64,000 bases of DNA from UBA1724 sp963621575 (GTDB lineage: Bacteria; Verrucomicrobiota; Lentisphaeria; Oligosphaerales; Oligosphaeraceae). Shown here one piece after another: positions 59,794 to 64,000 of the stretch (position 1 is the first letter of the stretch; every line of letters starts with the position of its first letter). The notes beneath the pieces were generated by a model. That model did not search any database, was not told the DNA's origin, and saw nothing but the letters and a program-made list of their open reading frames with translations. The translations under genes were made by a program, and so were the position numbers. The stretch lies in the NCBI GenBank assembly GCA_963621575.1, contig CAVFEH010000004.1, forward strand, positions 73,076 through 137,075. Reading direction: 5' to 3'.

Positions 59794-61503
59794 CTAGTCG
59801 CTGACGGTGATTCGGAGGACCTCGTTGATGGAGGTGACGCCCATGGCGGCCTTCCGGAGGCCGTCGTCGCGCAGGTCGCGCATGCCGAGCTCCTTGGCGC
59901 GGCGCTTGATGATTCCGGCGTCCGCCTGGCCGTAGATGAGGTTCTCGATGGAGTCGTCGAGGATGAAGATCTCGTAGATGCCCATGCGCCCGCGGTATCC
60001 CTTGTTGCAGTCGGGGCATCCCACGGGCTCCATGAAATTCTGCTTGTCGGCGTATTCGCGGGTGATGCCGAGGCCCTCCAGCTCGTTGTCGGTGAGCGCG
60101 TGGGGCCGTTTGCAGTTCTTGCAGAGCCGCCGGGTGAGCCGCTGCGCCATGATGGCGCGGAGGGAGGAGGCCACCAGGAAGGGCTTGATGCCCATGTCGA
60201 TGAGTCGGGGCACCGCGGAGGGCGCGTCGTTGGTGTGGAGGGTGGAGAAGACCAGGTGCCCGGTGAGGGCCGCGTTGATGGCGATGGTGCCCGTCTCCTC
60301 GTCGCGGATTTCACCGACCATGATGATGTTGGGGGCCTGGCGCAGCATGGCGCGCAGGGCGTTTCCGAAGGTGAGGCCCACATCGGTGTTCACCTGGACC
60401 TGGTTGATGCCGCTAAGCTCGTATTCCACGGGGTCCTCGGCGGTGATGATCTTCCGGGTGGGCTGGTTGAGCTCGTGGAGGAAGGAGTACAGGGAGGTGG
60501 TCTTGCCGGAGCCGGTGGGGCCGGTGACCAGGAAGATGCCGTCGGGGAGGTTCAGGATCTTGTAGATCAGCTTCACGTCGTCCTCCAGGAAGCCCAGCTC
60601 CGAGATGCCCAGCATGACGCCGCTCTTGTCCAGGATACGCATGACGATGGATTCGCCGAAGATGGTGGGGATGTCGGAGACACGGAGGTCCAGCTCCCGG
60701 CCCATGGCGGAGATGCGGATGCGGCCGTCCTGGGGGATCCGGTGCTCGGAGAGGTCCATGCCGCTCATGAGCTTCAGGCGGCTGATGATCTTCTTCTGCA
60801 TGTACTTCGGCGGGGCCTCGACTTCGTTGAGCACGCCGTCGATGCGGTAGCGCACCCGGAAGCGCTTCTCCATGGGCTCCAGGTGGATGTCGGAGGCGCG
60901 GGAGCGGAAGGCCTCCGTGATCACCATGCGCACATACCGGATGATAGGGGCGGTGTCGTCGCTTTCCTCGGCGCCGCTCTCCGTGGTGCTGTCCGTGGTG
61001 GCGGACACGGTGACGTCGGTGGTGGTCTCGGTCATTTCCGTCAGGATGTCGCCGGTGTCCACGCGACGGTAGTAGAAGTCCAGCGCCTGGGCGATCTGCC
61101 GCGCGCTGGCGATGACGAAGACCACGTCCATGCGCATCAGGTGCCGCACGGCGTCCTGGCTCTCGATGTCCGCCGGATCCGCCAGCGCCACCTTCAGGCA
61201 GTCATTGCTGAAGTCCACGGGGATCATGTGGTAGCGGGTGGCGATCTGGGGCGGGAACATCTGGATGATGTGCTCCGGAATGCGCTCCTTCCGCGCGTCG
61301 AAGTCGAAGGAGTCCATGTCGTACTCCTCTGACAATACCTTCACCACCGTGGCTTCGTCCGTCGCTTTGACGGCGTAGAGGCCGGCCAGGAGGTTGTCCA
61401 CACTCTCTTCCTGAACACGCTTCCGGGCCTCCTCCACCTGGGCGTCTGTGACGACGCTCCTGGACAGGAGAAGGTCGACGATGAATTCTTCTTGGCCGAT
61501 CAC
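59794..61503 (-). CDS. Type IV pilus / type II secretion assembly ATPase (GspE/PilB), copy 1
   Basis: 569 residues from GTG with GGAG 9 nt upstream; the frame runs further upstream through the promoter and is not coding there. N-terminal domain IGQEEFIVDLLLSRSVV, then an acidic Thr/Ser-rich linker (about 170-200, TETTTDVTVSATTDSTTESG). ATPase core: ASDIHLEPM, VTGPTGSGKTTSLYS, IITAEDPVEYELSG, NIIMVGEIRDEETGTIA, GHLVFSTLHTNDAPS, zinc loop RRLCKNCKR...CPDCNKGYRG. Paralogous to the next gene but well diverged outside the core. The two may act with different pilin sets. Confidence 0.92.
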   Translation of the reverse strand: MIGQEEFIVDLLLSRSVVTDAQVEEARKRVQEESVDNLLAGLYAVKATDEATVVKVLSEEYDMDSFDFDARKERIPEHIIQMFPPQIATRYHMIPVDFSNDCLKVALADPADIESQDAVRHLMRMDVVFVIASARQIAQALDFYYRRVDTGDILTEMTETTTDVTVSATTDSTTESGAEESDDTAPIIRYVRMVITEAFRSRASDIHLEPMEKRFRVRYRIDGVLNEVEAPPKYMQKKIISRLKLMSGMDLSEHRIPQDGRIRISAMGRELDLRVSDIPTIFGESIVMRILDKSGVMLGISELGFLEDDVKLIYKILNLPDGIFLVTGPTGSGKTTSLYSFLHELNQPTRKIITAEDPVEYELSGINQVQVNTDVGLTFGNALRAMLRQAPNIIMVGEIRDEETGTIAINAALTGHLVFSTLHTNDAPSAVPRLIDMGIKPFLVASSLRAIMAQRLTRRLCKNCKRPHALTDNELEGLGITREYADKQNFMEPVGCPDCNKGYRGRMGIYEIFILDDSIENLIYGQADAGIIKRRAKELGMRDLRDDGLRKAAMGVTSINEVLRITVSD

Positions 61504-61593
61504 GCTGGTAAACTCCGCAATGGGGATATTTGTCGGGTGCAAAAAAAAGGAAGTCCCCCCGGCTGGCGCGTCCACACCCCGGGGATAGACGGA

Positions 61594-61608
61594 TGGGCTA
61601 ATATAGCC
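61594..61608 (-). promoter_or_regulatory. Palindrome enclosing a TATATT -10 upstream of the pilus ATPase genes
   Basis: GGGCTA-ATA-TAGCCC is a perfect 6-bp inverted repeat. On the minus strand it contains TATATT (61600-61605), 96 nt before the GTG. TTTTGT stands 17 nt further up (61623-61628) as a weak -35. An operator covering the -10 is possible. Confidence 0.45.
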
Positions 61609-61661
61609 CGGATTTCCACCGGACAAAACCCGGGGCGCCTTTTTGCGTCGCGGGACGACGT

Positions 61662-61696
61662 AAAAAAAGGCCCTGGCGCGCATCCGCGGCAGGGCC
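61662..61696 (-). terminator. Terminator of the pseudopilin gene (minus strand)
   Basis: CAGGGCC and GGCCCTG arms (7 bp, extendable) with a run of seven T on the minus strand. It separates the abundant pilin transcript from the ATPase genes. Confidence 0.7.
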
Positions 61697-61717
61697 CTTC
61701 CTTTGCGTCAGACTATC

Positions 61718-62563
61718 CTAGAACGCCGTCACGTCCACGGTGGGGAATTCCTTGTAGCCGCTCTCGCCGACGATGGCGCACATCGTGACGGCGGCGTTGC
61801 TGCCCAGGCACCAGTATTCGGCGGTCTTGTTGATGGAGACGGATTCCGCGTGGCCGTCCCAGAAGGCCATGTTGCACATGTCCGAGTGGTTGGCGTAGAG
61901 GGTGGAGAAGTTGCTGTCGTAGGTGTAGTCGCGGGGACCGACGCGGGAGGAACCCTCGTGGGTGGAGGCACGGTTCTGGGTCTTGGTGGAGCAGCCCAGG
62001 ATCCAGCGGACGGCGGGGGGGACCTTTCCGCCGTCGGGACGGATGCCGTATCCGCCGTTGCCAGTGGCCGCCACGGTGTTGCGCTCCACGCTTCCCCAGA
62101 CGTAGGCGAGCTCGTTGGTGCTGCCAAGGTTGTTGGTGATGCGGGCCATGGGCATGCCGTAGGCGGTGCCGGCGTGGAGCGCCATGGAGGTGTCCTCGTT
62201 GGTCACTTTGTTGCCTTTCTGATTCGTGCAGTGCTCAATGCCGGCGGGGAAGTAGCCCAGGCCCAAGGCGCCGTTCTTGGGGTCCCCTCCCTTGCGCCAG
62301 CGGACGTAGCAGGCGCCGTCGGAGTAGCAGGCGGGGTAGTACCAGAGGGCGCCGACGTTGGAGCCGGGGACGGCGATGACGTAGTCGTCGTAATCCTGGG
62401 CGTACAGCAGGATGCCCAGGGTGCACTGCTTCTGGTTGTTGATGCAGCTGATGGCACGGGCCTTCGCACGGGCCTTGCTCAGGGCAGGCAGCAGCATGGC
62501 CGCCAGAATGGCGATGATTGCGATGACAACCAGCAACTCAATCAAAGTGAAGGACTTGCGCAT
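61718..62563 (-). CDS. Major prepilin-type protein with H-x9-DG motif
   Basis: 281 residues. GGAGA 8 nt before the ATG. Class III signal MRKS|FTLIELLVVIAIIAILAAMLLPALSKARAKAR, with Glu at +5 and Ser rather than Gly at -1. C-terminal NHSDMCNMAFWDGHAES gives H-x9-DG. Codon use is strongly biased, and the gene has its own terminator, both pointing to high expression. Being next to the assembly ATPases, it is the best candidate for the major subunit of this apparatus, though the phylum has many paralogues of this type. Confidence 0.9.
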   Translation of the reverse strand: MRKSFTLIELLVVIAIIAILAAMLLPALSKARAKARAISCINNQKQCTLGILLYAQDYDDYVIAVPGSNVGALWYYPACYSDGACYVRWRKGGDPKNGALGLGYFPAGIEHCTNQKGNKVTNEDTSMALHAGTAYGMPMARITNNLGSTNELAYVWGSVERNTVAATGNGGYGIRPDGGKVPPAVRWILGCSTKTQNRASTHEGSSRVGPRDYTYDSNFSTLYANHSDMCNMAFWDGHAESVSINKTAEYWCLGSNAAVTMCAIVGESGYKEFPTVDVTAF

Positions 62564-62667
62564 GGTGGTTCTCCAGGGGTTGAAAGAAATGGAAATGTCA
62601 AAAAAAGCTACATGTAGAAGTATGCGCAAAAAGCCTCCCCGAAACAAGACCCCTTATGTGAAATTTC

Positions 62668-62705
62668 ATGACAATTACCCCCCCCATCATGACAATTTAT
62701 GACAA
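62668..62705 (-). promoter_or_regulatory. Three phased ATGACAA boxes upstream of the pseudopilin gene
   Basis: ATGACAA at 62668, 62689 and 62699 (TTGTCAT on the minus strand), spaced 21 and 10 bp, i.e. on the same face of the helix, about 105-142 nt upstream of the pseudopilin ATG. Likely a binding array for a regulator; the protein is unknown. Confidence 0.45.
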
Positions 62706-62939
62706 CTTTGTATATGTGAACGCCAATGCCCCGGGAATGCTCTTTGGAAAGTCTTAAATCTCCTTGTGATTCAGGAGATTAACATCAATTTTCAGCGCGC
62801 CGGTTGGAATCGTGTGTCTTTGCAGCCAAATCGGAGGCCACACGGGAACTGCGGACTCCTGCAATTCCCCAGTGTTTTCCTGATGGGCAAAACACCAATC
62901 TTGGAGCTTTTTGCAAATGCGTCAGTCATTGCGGATGAA

Positions 62940-62973
62940 ATCAATCCACCTCTCCCTGCCGGGGTGGATTGAT
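62940..62973. repeat. 11-bp inverted repeat
   Basis: ATCAATCCACC (62940-62950) and GGTGGATTGAT (62963-62973) with a 12-nt loop. No T run follows on either strand worth calling a strong terminator. Confidence 0.6.
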
Positions 62974-63073
62974 GAAAAAGGGGCTCCGCCTTGTTTTCTG
63001 CGTCGGCCTTGCCGTCTCCGCGGATGGCACCCTTTCCGTGGATTGAATCAAAGGGAACTCCGCCTTGTTTTCT
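62964..63073. repeat. Imperfect 36-bp direct repeat, 74 bp apart
   Basis: 62964-62999 and 63038-63073 match at 30 of 36 positions. Both start with GTGGATTGA and end with CTCCGCCTTGTTTTCT. The first copy shares its start with the 3' arm of the preceding hairpin. Confidence 0.65.
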
Positions 63074-63227
63074 TGGGGCACGGGTGACATGTGACTGCAC
63101 CCCCGGTTTTGGCGCCGCCTCCCCGGCCGGGTTTCTTCTGCCGACGGCAGTTTTGTTCGGGACTGGTTCGGTCCTCCTTTCTCCTACGCGTCGCGGCGCT
63201 GGCGAAAGGGGGATTATCTTATTTGGC

Positions 63228-64000
63228 ATGTCTTCCTGTCCGACAGCATCCGGTCTTGTCAAGGCGTTGCGGCATTTTGGCGCCAGCCGCCACAACCAGC
63301 GGAAATCCCCCTTCTTTGTGGCGGAGGGCATCCGGGTCTGTGGCGAGGCGTTGTCGCGTCGTCCGTCTTGGCTGGAGGGCGCGCTGGTCTCCCGGTCCTT
63401 TGCGGATTCCGGGGAGGGCGGGCGTTTCTGCGGGTTGCTGGAGGCGCGGAACCTGCGTCCCTGTGTCTTGTCGGAGGGCGAATTCGGGGAGCTGGCGATG
63501 ACGGAGGGTCCCCAGGGGGTCATGCTGGTCCTGCGGAAGCCCGAGTCCCGTGCGCCGGAGTCCCTGAGTTCGCCATGCACCCTGATTCTGGACCAAGTCC
63601 GGGAGCCCGGCAATGTGGGGACCATCCTCCGCACCGCGTGGGCGGCGGGTCTCTCCCAGGTGTGGTTCACCGCCGGCAGCGCGGACCCCTGGAGTCCCAA
63701 GGTGGTCCGGAGCGGCATGGGCGCGCAGTTCGCCCTGGAGACGCATCTCTTCCCCGACCTCCCCGCCGCCGCGCGGGCCTTCCATGATTTGGGAGGAAAA
63801 CGCGTCTGGTGCGCCATGATGGAGGCCGGAACCACGCTCTTCAGCGATGATTTCGAGCCTGTCGGCGGCGCCATTGTGCTGGGCAACGAGGGCAACGGCA
63901 TCACCCACCCCGAGGTGGGCACCGCCGTCACCATCCCCATGCCCGGACACGCCGAATCCCTCAATGTGGCCCAGGCAGGAACCCTCCTCCTCTTCGAGGC
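63228..64000 (+). CDS. SpoU-family rRNA 2'-O-methyltransferase with substrate-binding domain (3' end cut by window)
   Basis: 257 codons present. N-terminal L30e-like substrate-binding domain (KALRHFGASRHNQRKSPFFVAEGIRVCGEAL), then the SPOUT domain: LILDQVREPGNVGTILRTAWAAG (motif 1), GAIVLGNEGNGI (motif 2) and IPMPGHAESLNVAQAGTLLLFEA (motif 3) running to the window end, so only a few residues are missing. Similar to RlmB/TrmH-type enzymes acting on 23S rRNA or tRNA; the target is not defined. The AT-rich bases just before the ATG (ATTATCTTATTTGG) may hold its promoter. Confidence 0.9.
   Translation, partial: MSSCPTASGLVKALRHFGASRHNQRKSPFFVAEGIRVCGEALSRRPSWLEGALVSRSFADSGEGGRFCGLLEARNLRPCVLSEGEFGELAMTEGPQGVMLVLRKPESRAPESLSSPCTLILDQVREPGNVGTILRTAWAAGLSQVWFTAGSADPWSPKVVRSGMGAQFALETHLFPDLPAAARAFHDLGGKRVWCAMMEAGTTLFSDDFEPVGGAIVLGNEGNGITHPEVGTAVTIPMPGHAESLNVAQAGTLLLFE

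Larger units (their letters stand above)
62564..63227. other. Non-coding, less GC-rich region with hairpins and repeats
   Basis: 664 bases without a credible gene. It holds the pseudopilin promoter side with three ATGACAA boxes, then hairpins AATCTCCT/AGGAGATT (62757-62780), GTGTTTT/AAAACAC (62872-62895) and an 11-bp ATCAATCCACC/GGTGGATTGAT stem (62940-62973), then an imperfect 36-bp repeat, and a short CTGCC/GGCAG-TTTT terminator-like stem (63138-63154). A short frame at 62766-62972 has no codon bias and no ribosome site. Confidence 0.5.

Noticed and set aside
62766..62972. 68-codon frame in the non-coding stretch near the window end
   Set aside because: Starts with GTG without a ribosome site, overlaps two hairpins and shows no codon bias.

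Overview
The window is GC-rich, densely coded chromosomal DNA of a Gram-negative bacterium, most likely of the phylum Lentisphaerota (Victivallis-like gut lineage). This placement is an inference. It rests on two prepilin-like proteins with the FTLIELL N-terminus and a C-terminal H-x9-DG motif, a type typical of that phylum, and on Sec, pilus and sugar-scavenging genes scattered among housekeeping genes. I see no IS element, prophage, CRISPR array or rRNA operon. One tRNA (Pro, CGG) is present.

Layout. 1-6.6 kb: miaB (cut by the window edge), a DUF192 protein, a promoter/terminator-rich gap that may encode a small RNA and a structured leader, a lipoprotein, an anchored protein, a pseudopilin and two coupled alpha/beta hydrolases. 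6.8-12.4 kb: pckG, a His-rich-tailed protein, hisD, argS. 12.4-23.2 kb: GH95 fucosidase, CBM9-like lipoprotein, purM, a divergent family-4 UDG, an RpiB-GlyA fusion, a GH29-like protein coupled to a cysteine desulfurase, and a frameshifted LacI regulator. 23.2-30.2 kb: rsmB, a LysM protein, era-comF, three minor pseudopilins of GspI/J/K type, murB. 30.2-36.2 kb: remains of a hipBA toxin-antitoxin module, an NSS transporter, yajC-secDF, tRNA-Pro. 36.2-44.9 kb: a kinase-like protein, comEC, rmlB, an N-acetylhexosamine-kinase-like gene, an SGNH/DUF4886 lipase-like gene, a DEAD-box helicase, a SpoU methyltransferase. 45-54.3 kb: a three-domain acyltransferase-ACP-acyl-ligase with a DUF2304 protein and a GT2 glycosyltransferase, ribD-ribE, argJ, a GT4 glycosyltransferase overlapping a small gene with perfect 30-bp repeats, and a ROK kinase. 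54.4-62.6 kb (minus strand): a type IV pilus/type II secretion cluster (major pseudopilin, two GspE/PilB ATPases, PilT, GspF/PilC, then a membrane HExxH protein). 62.6-63.2 kb: a non-coding stretch with hairpins and repeats. The window ends inside an RNA 2'-O-methyltransferase gene.

How it fits together. The fucosidase genes, the hexosamine-kinase-like gene, the ROK kinase and the carbohydrate-binding lipoprotein suggest use of host glycans (inference). The minus-strand cluster and the plus-strand GspI/J/K genes together supply much of a pseudopilus machine. Two sequence-level habits recur: a TATATT hexamer about 40-100 nt upstream of several first genes, and C/T-rich leaders without a Shine-Dalgarno sequence in front of many starts, while other genes keep a clear AGGAGG-like site. 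The least explained items are the coupled glycosyltransferase plus repeat peptide, the RpiB-GlyA fusion, the acyltransferase-ACP-ligase operon, the UDG and GH29 homologues that lack catalytic motifs, and two structured non-coding stretches.
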